A stretch of DNA of 6,252 bases, from the NCBI GenBank assembly GCA_024280815.1, contig JAJRPL010000326.1, positions 1 to 6,252 on the forward strand, read 5' to 3'. The stretch is from Bacteroidota bacterium (GTDB taxonomy: Bacteria; Bacteroidota; Bacteroidia; Flavobacteriales; Flavobacteriaceae). Shown here piece after piece: positions 1 to 5,939 of the stretch. The position numbers were made by a program, and so were the translations under genes. Numbering within the stretch: the stretch's first letter is position 1; every line of letters starts with the position of its first letter. The notes beneath the pieces were generated by a model, which did no database searches, was not told the origin of the DNA, and saw nothing but the letters and a program-made list of their open reading frames with translations.

Positions 1-1
1 A

Positions 2-400
2 ACTGCTTTAATTTTAGCAAATACTACTTTTCAATCGGTTTCAATGATTGGTTATCCTGAATCTAGAATTATATTAAGTCAATGTGCTGTATACTTAGCA
101 AATTCTGCCAAAAGTAATGCTTCATATCTAGCCATTGGTCAGGCTCAACAGTTGGTAAAACAAACGGGAGATTTATCTGTACCTCTTCATTTACGGAATG
201 CACCCACCAAATTGATGAAGGATTTAGACTATGGGAAAAATTATCAATACGCCCATAATTACGATGATAATTTTGCCGAACAAGAGTTTTTACCTGATGA
301 AATAAAAAATACTAAATTCTATGAACCTGGAAATAATAGTCGTGAAAATAGCTTTAGAGAATTTTTAAAAAAACGCTGGAAAGATAAATATGATTATTAA
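2..400 (+). CDS. rarA: RarA/MgsA replication-associated recombination ATPase, C-terminal part (5' end outside window)
   Basis: This is the last 132 codons of the AAA+ ATPase RarA (MgsA; eukaryotic relative WRNIP1), a cytoplasmic clamp-loader-like protein that acts at stalled replication forks. The reading frame is open from base 2, before the first ATG at 44, and those first codons (ALILANTTFQSVSMIGYPE) continue the family sequence, so 44 is an internal Met and not a start. The C-terminal oligomerisation domain is recognisable from IGYPESRI, YLANSAKSNASYLAI, the near-invariant VPLHLRNAPTKLMK, YQYAHNYDDNF and FYEPGNNSREN, ending in FLKKRWKDKYDY, the usual end of the protein in Bacteroidota. 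The Walker A and B motifs would lie outside the window. The TAA is separated by one base from the stop of the convergent secreted-protein gene. I am very sure of the family; completeness of the rest of the gene cannot be seen. Confidence 0.96.
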   Translation, partial: TALILANTTFQSVSMIGYPESRIILSQCAVYLANSAKSNASYLAIGQAQQLVKQTGDLSVPLHLRNAPTKLMKDLDYGKNYQYAHNYDDNFAEQEFLPDEIKNTKFYEPGNNSRENSFREFLKKRWKDKYDY

Positions 401-401
401 T

Positions 402-1238
402 TTAAAATTTAATCGTTACCTCCTCTTTAACTAACTTATCTAAATCGTAATATTCAACAACCCATTGCCCATTTTCTTTGTAAACAATTCCTTTTTTGTT
501 TCTTAAAAAATATACATCTGGTTTAGATGATTTTAATAAGACATAAACAACTTTTGGTGTACTATCAACCAATTGATAACCTAAGGCATTTGCTTGAGCA
601 TATAGTCTATTTTTGTTGGTGTCAACCGCTCCTTCTTGAATACCATCTATTGAATTTTCTTCAACTTCTTCAGTAGAAACAACAGTCTCTTCTATAACTT
701 CTTCAATTTGGTTTGAAGTTACACCTTCTGCTTCTTCTACAACTTTAATAGTTTCTGGTGCTGCTGGAGGTGTTTTTTGTTTTGGTGCTGCAACCTTTAC
801 ATTTTTATTAGCATAGGTATAATTTAGAGCAGAAACAGATTTAAAAGCATTACGCAAAGCTTCTTGAAATCCTTTTTTATAATCTTTTTCTTTGCTTTTA
901 CCGACTTGACTAGTCACCACTTTTTGATTCTTACAATTCGTCAATTCAATAGTTAATTTAGTAGTAAACATTCCAGAATCATTAAACACACCTGCGGTTA
1001 ATCCTAAGCAAGGGTTATTTGACAAATCTGCTGGTCTTTCTACATTATCATAAATCGTTTTAAACCCTTCTTTTTCAAATAAGAATTTTGTCAATGAATT
1101 TAGTTTATGCTGATCTTCAAATTTTAAGAATTCATATTTTGAAGGGATAATAATATATTTATAGTCATTTAAGGATTGACCAATAATAGTGTTAGAAATA
1201 AAAATAGTAAAAAGCAGGCTAAGTAATTTAAGTTTCAT
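402..1238 (-). CDS. Secreted two-part protein of unknown function (278 aa)
   Basis: I cannot assign a function. The protein starts with a Sec signal peptide: Lys2 and Lys4, a hydrophobic stretch at 5-19, and a likely signal peptidase I cut between Gly20 and Gln21, typical of Bacteroidota. There is no lipobox. Residues about 25-140 form an alpha/beta-looking domain (YKYIIIPSKYEFLKF, LNSLTKFLFEKEGF, FTTKLTIEL, GFQEALRNAFKSV) with only two cysteines, Cys77 and Cys102, which could pair in the periplasm. A low-complexity Pro/Lys then Glu/Val-rich linker spans about 150-205. Residues about 210-278 form a small beta-rich C-terminal domain (YVLLKSS, VYFLRNKKGIVYKENGQWVVEYY). The likely location is periplasmic or surface-associated. 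It follows the DUF5723 gene by 39 bases on the same strand, so it may be the last gene of the HAD-DUF5723 transcript. From memory, similar proteins are common and uncharacterised in Flavobacteriaceae. ATG at 1236-1238 fits the signal peptide. Confidence 0.85.
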   Translation of the reverse strand: MKLKLLSLLFTIFISNTIIGQSLNDYKYIIIPSKYEFLKFEDQHKLNSLTKFLFEKEGFKTIYDNVERPADLSNNPCLGLTAGVFNDSGMFTTKLTIELTNCKNQKVVTSQVGKSKEKDYKKGFQEALRNAFKSVSALNYTYANKNVKVAAPKQKTPPAAPETIKVVEEAEGVTSNQIEEVIEETVVSTEEVEENSIDGIQEGAVDTNKNRLYAQANALGYQLVDSTPKVVYVLLKSSKPDVYFLRNKKGIVYKENGQWVVEYYDLDKLVKEEVTIKF

Positions 1239-1277
1239 TTTTTTGAATTTAATTAAGCCACTAATATAAGTATATTT

Positions 1278-2693
1278 CTACTCAAAAATAAAATTCATAC
1301 CTAAACTCATTGATACCTTTTTTGAATTGTATATATCAGTAATTCCTAAAAGGTTGTCTGCTGAGGCATAAAAATTAAATTTACCAAACTGAGTTGAAAA
1401 ACCTAAGCCAATATTATAAAATGAATAAGAGTCAACAGTATAGGTAACTTTAGCTTTTAAAAATTTAGAAAAACGTCTTGAATAAAATAAAGAACCTGCA
1501 AATTGTGGTTTTACAGGTCTAAAAATAGAATAAAACTGTAACCCTACTTCATTTAAATATTCTCTATAATTCAAATTTGAAACTGAAGAACACGACCTAT
1601 TTTTCCGAAAGTCTTTACCAAAATTGTAAAAAAGTGAGGTGTATATTTTAGGAGCACGAAATGAAGTGTAAGAAGTATTCAATGTGTCTATTGAATTTTT
1701 AGGATAACTATTTATGGTTAATCCTTTCCAATTTAAATATTCCAAATCATTGGTCTGATTTAATGGTGGAATAATTAAACCTGCATCAACAGGCTCACTC
1801 TTTATCTGGTAGGTAGTTATATCTTTAGCATAATTAATAAACCCCAAATCTAAAACACTTCCTGTCAACGTTAAATCCTCTCTTAAATGATACGTAAACC
1901 CTAAATCTATGCCTAAACCTAAATTACCAAAAGAGAGTTCGTTTTTAATCGCTTTACTAAGATAATTGTTATAAGATAAACCTGATATGCCCGAACTAAA
2001 AATTGAGGCATCTACATCTTCTAATGTATAAATAGGTTCATTATTCTGATCTAAAGTTTTAGTTATTTTTCCTTTATTTTTTAATGATTGAACATTATAT
2101 GCACCTAAATAAAACTTAGCCCTAGCCCCAACAGTTAACTTCGTATTTATTTTTTTAGAAATGCCAACGTGAAATACGCCAAATAATTCACTTTTATAAT
2201 TGATTTGATTTGCATTGTACTGTTTATTTGGTTCAATATTTTTTTGATAATACAATATAGAAATATCTTTAGGATGGTAAGCAACAAAATCTAACTCTTG
2301 ATAAAAACCAAAACTTAAATAATCTTTAGTGTTTTTTAGTCTATATCCGAAATTAAAAACTTCTATTTGTTCATTTGCTGTGATAAAATCATCAGGATTT
2401 AACTCATTAATTATAGATTGATATTGATCTTTAATAGTAACTCCATTAGCAAATAAACTACTTATTAATTTATTACTTGTTGCAACATTTATATAAACTC
2501 CTGATAAAAAAGGCACACCAATATGTTTATCAAAATTAACTTCACCACCAGGATTTTCTAATAAGGATTGAGGAATTTCTTTAAGTCCATAGCGGAATTT
2601 CTTATTTTGAGATGTCACACTTAAACAGCTGAAGATTAAAAAGATAACAGTAAATCTTTGAACTCTCTTTATAAATAAAAACGAAATATTCAT
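1278..2693 (-). CDS. DUF5723-type outer-membrane beta-barrel protein (471 aa)
   Basis: This is a predicted outer-membrane protein of unknown function, matching what I recall of the DUF5723 family of Bacteroidota. The signal peptide has Lys9/Arg10 and Arg13, a hydrophobic core at about 14-24, and a likely cut after Ser28 before Gln29. The family-like N-terminal segment lies at 44-66 (LLENPGGEVNFDKHIGVPFL). The rest alternates short amphipathic strands with polar turns, for example 112-133 (VFNFGYRL, YLSFGFYQEL), 171-197, 257-288 (NLGLGIDLGFTYHL, LTLTGSVLDLGFINY), 396-420 and 426-449. It ends in a final strand SMSLGMNFIFE, as expected for an outer-membrane barrel. I see no plug, TonB box or OmpA-like peptidoglycan domain. 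The start codon overlaps the HAD stop as TAATG, which suggests translational coupling. Related PorP/SprF-like proteins of gliding and type IX secretion are an alternative, but the N-terminal segment favours DUF5723. Confidence 0.85.
   Translation of the reverse strand: MNISFLFIKRVQRFTVIFLIFSCLSVTSQNKKFRYGLKEIPQSLLENPGGEVNFDKHIGVPFLSGVYINVATSNKLISSLFANGVTIKDQYQSIINELNPDDFITANEQIEVFNFGYRLKNTKDYLSFGFYQELDFVAYHPKDISILYYQKNIEPNKQYNANQINYKSELFGVFHVGISKKINTKLTVGARAKFYLGAYNVQSLKNKGKITKTLDQNNEPIYTLEDVDASIFSSGISGLSYNNYLSKAIKNELSFGNLGLGIDLGFTYHLREDLTLTGSVLDLGFINYAKDITTYQIKSEPVDAGLIIPPLNQTNDLEYLNWKGLTINSYPKNSIDTLNTSYTSFRAPKIYTSLFYNFGKDFRKNRSCSSVSNLNYREYLNEVGLQFYSIFRPVKPQFAGSLFYSRRFSKFLKAKVTYTVDSYSFYNIGLGFSTQFGKFNFYASADNLLGITDIYNSKKVSMSLGMNFIFE
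1283..1290 (-). promoter_or_regulatory. Possible internal promoter core before the secreted-protein gene
   Basis: The minus strand reads TATTTTTG, an exact TAnnTTTG match, inside the last codons of the DUF5723 gene and 44 bases before the ATG at 1238. It could give the secreted-protein gene its own transcript with a leader of about 35-40 bases. There is no TTG at -33 and such matches arise by chance in AT-rich DNA, so read-through from the operon promoter is at least as likely. Confidence 0.25.
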
Positions 2694-3373
2694 TATAAAT
2701 ATTGCTTAATGTCGATTAGTTTATCAACAATAATCGACTTATAAAACACATCATTTTTATGAATATTAAAGAAAATAGTTTGCATACCAACTTGTTGAGC
2801 TCCTAAAATATCTGCTTCAAAATTATCACCAATCATTAAACTCTGGTCAACATTAGCTTCTGTCAAATTTAATGCATGCTCGAAAATTTTCGGATTAGGT
2901 TTCTTAACACCTACACTTTCAGAAGTAATAATTTTATCAAAATAATATAGAATATCTGATGATTTCATTTTTTTTGTTTGCACTTCTTCAAAACCATTGG
3001 TAATAATATGTAGTTGGTATTTTGGCGATAAATACTCTAATAACTCAATAGCACCATCAAACAAAGTATTGTAATTAGGTAAATTGTCAATATAAACAGT
3101 TGCCAAATGATTAATCATTACATCTGAAACTATGTAATTCATTGCGTCAAAAGAGTCTTTCAATCGTTTATAACGAAGTACAGGCTTTGTAACTTTCTCC
3201 TCTCTATAGAGCTTCCAATACTGATGATTTATAGGCACATATTGTTCTAAAAAATTATCTAGATTCACATCAATATTATTATCTTTAAAAATAAAATCAA
3301 AAGTCTTAGCCGAGTTGGTTTCGAAATCCCATAAGGTATGGTCTAAGTCGAAAAAGATATGTTTGATTTTCAT
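2693..3373 (-). CDS. yjjG: YjjG-family HAD 5'-nucleotidase (noncanonical pyrimidine nucleotidase type)
   Basis: This is a cytoplasmic HAD-superfamily phosphatase of 226 aa, the usual length for the YjjG family, members of which dephosphorylate pyrimidine nucleoside monophosphates and help keep abnormal ones out of DNA. All four HAD motifs are intact, numbering from Met at 3371-3373: motif I FFDLDHTLWDF with nucleophile Asp9 and acid/base Asp11; motif II IITNGFEE with Thr125; motif III VGVKKPNP with Lys158; motif IV MIGDNFEAD with Asp183 and Asp188. Residues about 17-100 form the alpha-helical C1 cap. DHTLWDF followed by the T-N-S-A-K-T-F segment is characteristic of the YjjG branch. I chose ATG at 3371-3373 over the in-frame ATG at 3401-3403 because family proteins begin just before the first beta strand and because a promoter core sits at 3405-3412. 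The substrate is inferred from family membership only. It is the first gene of the leftward cluster. Confidence 0.9.
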   Translation of the reverse strand: MKIKHIFFDLDHTLWDFETNSAKTFDFIFKDNNIDVNLDNFLEQYVPINHQYWKLYREEKVTKPVLRYKRLKDSFDAMNYIVSDVMINHLATVYIDNLPNYNTLFDGAIELLEYLSPKYQLHIITNGFEEVQTKKMKSSDILYYFDKIITSESVGVKKPNPKIFEHALNLTEANVDQSLMIGDNFEADILGAQQVGMQTIFFNIHKNDVFYKSIIVDKLIDIKQYL

Positions 3374-3404
3374 CGGATAAAAGTAAGTATTTAAAAATTC
3401 CAAT

Positions 3405-3412
3405 CAAAATTA
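3405..3412 (-). promoter_or_regulatory. Putative Bacteroidota sigma-A promoter core for the leftward HAD-DUF5723 operon
   Basis: The minus strand reads TAATTTTG, an exact match to the TAnnTTTG -7 element of the Bacteroidota primary sigma factor. Transcription would begin near 3399, giving a leader of about 25 bases to the ATG at 3373 and excluding the longer start at 3403. I do not see a TTG -33 element at normal spacing, so the call rests on the core and on its position. Confidence 0.5.
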
Positions 3413-3416
3413 TTGC

Positions 3417-3424
3417 TACATTTG
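3417..3424 (+). promoter_or_regulatory. Putative Bacteroidota sigma-A promoter core for the glycosyltransferase-flippase pair
   Basis: The plus strand reads TACATTTG, an exact TAnnTTTG match, in the only intergenic stretch upstream of the glycosyltransferase. The start site would fall near 3430, only about 10 bases before the TTG start at 3439, so the mRNA leader would be very short. A purine-rich GAAGAAA at 3424-3430 precedes the start but would lie at or before the 5' end of such a transcript. There is no clear TTG at -33. The core is 4 bases from the opposing core at 3405-3412. Confidence 0.5.
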
Positions 3425-3438
3425 AAGAAATTGTTTTT

Positions 3439-4575
3439 TTGAAAAATACGCTTCATATTTTATTTTTGGCTAGCTGGTACCCGTCACGAATAATGCCTAC
3501 TAATGGCGATTTTATTCAGCGGCATGCCGAAGCTGTAGCTACAACACATCAAGTTACAGCCATACATGTTATAAGTGACAAAAATATCCGTAAATTAAAA
3601 GTTGAAGACAAAACTATAAATAATGTAAGAACCATAATTGCCTACTATCCTCCTACTAAAAACCCACTCCTTAAATTTTTTAGATTTTTCAGAGCCTATC
3701 TGTCTATTTTAAAAAAAGTTGGTGAATATAATATCGTACATTTAAATAGAATCTACCCTGCTGGTATAATCGCTTTATATTTAAAATGGTTTAAAAAAAA
3801 GGCGTATATCATTTCTGAACATTGGACTGGATACCAATACCCTTTATCAAAAAAAATTAAGTATACTGAACAATATTTTTCAAAGCTAATAGCAAAAAAA
3901 GCTTCTTTTATTTGCCCTGTAAGTAAACACTTACAAAAATCTATGCAAGAATTTGGTCTAAACGGAACTTACCACCCTGTACCTAATGTGGTAGACACAT
4001 CTCTATTTACTCCTTCTGCTAAAAAACCTTCAGTATTTAAAATTCTACATGTATCAAGTATGGACGATGCTCAAAAAAACATTTCTGGAATGCTAAATGT
4101 GGTTCCAAAAATTCAACATAAAATTTCAGATGTTGAATTTATTTTTATTGGTGAAGATTCTAGTTTATATAAAGAAAAAGCTAATCAATTAGGTCTTAAT
4201 CATACTATTATAAGCTTTATAGGACAAATCTCTCAAAAAGAATTGGCAAATTATTTTCGTGAAGCCTCAGTATTTATTCTATTTAGTAATTATGAAAATT
4301 TACCTTGTGTTATTCTTGAATCTTTTTCTTCTGGAATTCCTGTAATCACAACAAATTCAGGAGGTATCTCTGAATATTTCCCTGAAAATTTTGGCACAAT
4401 TATCCCTATAAAAGACGAAGAACAGTTATACCAAAACTTAATGTACTACTACAATACAAAAAAACAAATAGCAACTGCAGAAAACATGCATAATTATGCT
4501 ATTAAGAACTTTAGTAAGAATGAAATATGCAATATATTTACAAGTCTTTACCTAAAAACACTTAGTGAAACTTAA
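3439..4575 (+). CDS. Glycosyltransferase family 4 (GT-B fold), surface glycan biosynthesis
   Basis: This is a retaining GT-B glycosyltransferase of 378 aa, likely transferring a sugar from a nucleotide donor to a lipid-linked glycan on the cytoplasmic side of the inner membrane. The N-terminal acceptor domain (about 1-185) opens with LHILFLASWYPS and GDFIQRHAEAVA and includes ISEHWTGY (123-131) with His128. The C-terminal donor domain (about 195-350) has ILHVSSMDDAQKNI with Lys213, a phosphate-binding candidate, then FIFIGEDS, and the GT4 E-x7-E motif ENLPCVILE (Glu286 and Glu294) followed by SSGIPVITTNSGGISEYF. No transmembrane segment is evident. The start is TTG at 3439-3441: no ATG is available upstream in frame back to the stop at 3364, and the next ATG (3493) would remove the first beta strand. 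The flippase gene follows 75 bases later with no evident terminator between, so the two are probably co-transcribed. Donor, acceptor and linkage cannot be read from the sequence. Confidence 0.93.
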   Translation: MKNTLHILFLASWYPSRIMPTNGDFIQRHAEAVATTHQVTAIHVISDKNIRKLKVEDKTINNVRTIIAYYPPTKNPLLKFFRFFRAYLSILKKVGEYNIVHLNRIYPAGIIALYLKWFKKKAYIISEHWTGYQYPLSKKIKYTEQYFSKLIAKKASFICPVSKHLQKSMQEFGLNGTYHPVPNVVDTSLFTPSAKKPSVFKILHVSSMDDAQKNISGMLNVVPKIQHKISDVEFIFIGEDSSLYKEKANQLGLNHTIISFIGQISQKELANYFREASVFILFSNYENLPCVILESFSSGIPVITTNSGGISEYFPENFGTIIPIKDEEQLYQNLMYYYNTKKQIATAENMHNYAIKNFSKNEICNIFTSLYLKTLSET

Positions 4576-4650
4576 GTACATATCAATTTAATAAATGATT
4601 TTAAAGCCATACATCTTACAATCAAAATATTACTTCTATAATTAATAACT

Positions 4651-5922
4651 ATGAAAGATGTTTTTATTTTTATTAAAAATTTTATAGCAAGGTCAGGTAA
4701 TTACGTTCTTTTCACAACTGTTGTATCACGACTTTTATCGTTTGTAGCATCTTGGGTAGCTTTGCAACTAATTGATAATAGAGAACTAGGTGTTGTTATT
4801 TTTGCATTTAACATCATTTCTTTTATCATACCTATAGGTGGGTTTGGGCTGCACCAAAGCTTGATTAGATATAGTGCATTATTAAAAAGTAAAGAAGAAA
4901 AAAACAGTCTTTTTATTTATGCTTTAAAAAAAGGACTTATTGCCTCTTTAGCATTAGTCTCACTGGTGGTTTTATTCAGTTTTTTTATTGAATTTTCTTT
5001 TAAAAACACTCGTTATTATCTCATTTTTTTATCTTTTATGGTTATTCCATCTTATATATTTGAGCTTATAAAAATTCAATTCAGGTTAAATTATAAAAAT
5101 AAATTATTTTCATTTTCAGAATTAATCTACGCTATTATACTTGTAGTGAGCGTATCATTATTAAGCTTAGCCTATCAAGAAAAAGGTTATGCAGTGGCGT
5201 TATTACTAACCCCTACTCTAGCTTCATTATTTTTTATTAAAGAATTAAATATTAATTACAAGGCCTACACAAAACTAAACGTAACAAATTTTTATTTTTG
5301 GAAATATGGCTTTTTTGCTAGTCTATCAAACGTTGTTACTCAACTACTTTTTGTTATTGATATTTTTTTAATTGGCTATTTGTTAAATGATACTATTATG
5401 ATTACCAATTATAAATACATTACACTCATTCCGTTTAGCCTTTTATTTTTACCTAGAGCTTTTATGGCTACTGATTTTGTTGCTTTTACAGAAAACATTT
5501 ACAACAAAAAATATATTGCTAATTATAGTAAAGGCTATATATTGCTCTTTTGTGGAATAAGTCTACTCCTAATTATATTTTCTTTCTTATTTGCAGATAC
5601 TATTTTAAAAATATTTGACCCTAGTTTCACTAAATTTAGTGATAGCTTTCTTATTTTAATTATTGGTATTTGTGGTATTTTAATTTTTAGAGGATTATAT
5701 GGAAATTTATTATCTTCTATCGGAAAGGCTCAAGTTAATTATTATATTGCTTCAATTTCATTACTAATTAATGCTATTAGTAATTATTACTTAATTCCTA
5801 TTTATGGTATAAAAGGTGCTGCTATTACCACTTCAATATTAATGTGGGTTACCGGAATTTCTTCTTATATTTTATTTAAATCTTTATACGCCAAATCACT
5901 ACTTAAGAATACTAAAGTCTAA
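4651..5922 (+). CDS. Wzx-like polysaccharide flippase (MOP superfamily membrane protein)
   Basis: This inner-membrane protein of 423 aa, normal for the family, has about 12 predicted transmembrane helices: roughly 17-40, 46-66, 92-113, 121-140, 157-175, 178-197, 220-242, 255-274, 294-315, 332-351, 364-383 and 388-409. It is predicted to flip lipid-linked oligosaccharide from the cytoplasmic to the periplasmic face for assembly into capsule, O-antigen or exopolysaccharide. Family-like features are the N-terminal GNYVLFTTVVSRLLSFVAS, the GGFGLHQSLIRY loop at 63-74 and the C-terminal block with LLSSIGKAQVNYY (353-365), then NYYLIPIYGIKGAAI (378-392). There is no MurJ-specific length or pair of extra helices, so a peptidoglycan lipid II role is unlikely. 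The A/T-rich leader has no clear Shine-Dalgarno. ATG at 4651 is the natural start. The gene ends on a TAA overlapping the stop of the convergent acyltransferase gene. The cargo is unknown. Confidence 0.92.
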   Translation: MKDVFIFIKNFIARSGNYVLFTTVVSRLLSFVASWVALQLIDNRELGVVIFAFNIISFIIPIGGFGLHQSLIRYSALLKSKEEKNSLFIYALKKGLIASLALVSLVVLFSFFIEFSFKNTRYYLIFLSFMVIPSYIFELIKIQFRLNYKNKLFSFSELIYAIILVVSVSLLSLAYQEKGYAVALLLTPTLASLFFIKELNINYKAYTKLNVTNFYFWKYGFFASLSNVVTQLLFVIDIFLIGYLLNDTIMITNYKYITLIPFSLLFLPRAFMATDFVAFTENIYNKKYIANYSKGYILLFCGISLLLIIFSFLFADTILKIFDPSFTKFSDSFLILIIGICGILIFRGLYGNLLSSIGKAQVNYYIASISLLINAISNYYLIPIYGIKGAAITTSILMWVTGISSYILFKSLYAKSLLKNTKV

Positions 5923-5939
5923 AAATACTTTGTTTTTTT
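5913..5939 (+). terminator. Weak intrinsic terminator candidate after the flippase
   Basis: TAAAGT at 5913-5918 can pair with ACTTTG at 5927-5932 (five Watson-Crick pairs plus one T-G wobble) around an 8-base loop, followed directly by seven T at 5933-5939 on the plus strand. The stem holds just one G-C pair, so it is weak. It spans the overlapping stops and extends into the convergent gene. The minus strand has no T-run after the stem. Confidence 0.35.

Noticed and set aside
44..400. A free-standing 118-aa gene starting at ATG 44
   Set aside because: The frame is open and family-like upstream to base 2, so this is an internal Met of rarA, not a start.
388..415. A/T-only near-palindrome around the rarA and secreted-protein stops as a bidirectional terminator
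   Set aside because: It holds no G-C pairs in the stem and no following T run on either strand.
660..730. Repeated TTCTTC units as a DNA repeat or phase-variable tract
   Set aside because: They are imperfect and are explained by paired Glu codons in the acidic linker of the secreted protein.
1278..2693. PorP/SprF identity (gliding and type IX secretion)
   Set aside because: The protein is longer than typical PorP/SprF proteins, the N-terminal NPGG...HIGVPFLSG segment fits DUF5723 better, and no gliding genes are nearby.
3374..3403. Longer HAD start at 3401-3403 adding ten residues (MEFLNTYFYP)
   Set aside because: The extension precedes the usual family N terminus, and the promoter core at 3405-3412 would place the transcript start downstream of this codon.
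4576..4650. TATAAT at 4637-4642 as a separate flippase promoter
   Set aside because: It is not the Bacteroidota core, lies only 8 bases before the ATG so the start site would be at or past the start codon, and no upstream element is seen; read-through from the glycosyltransferase is simpler.
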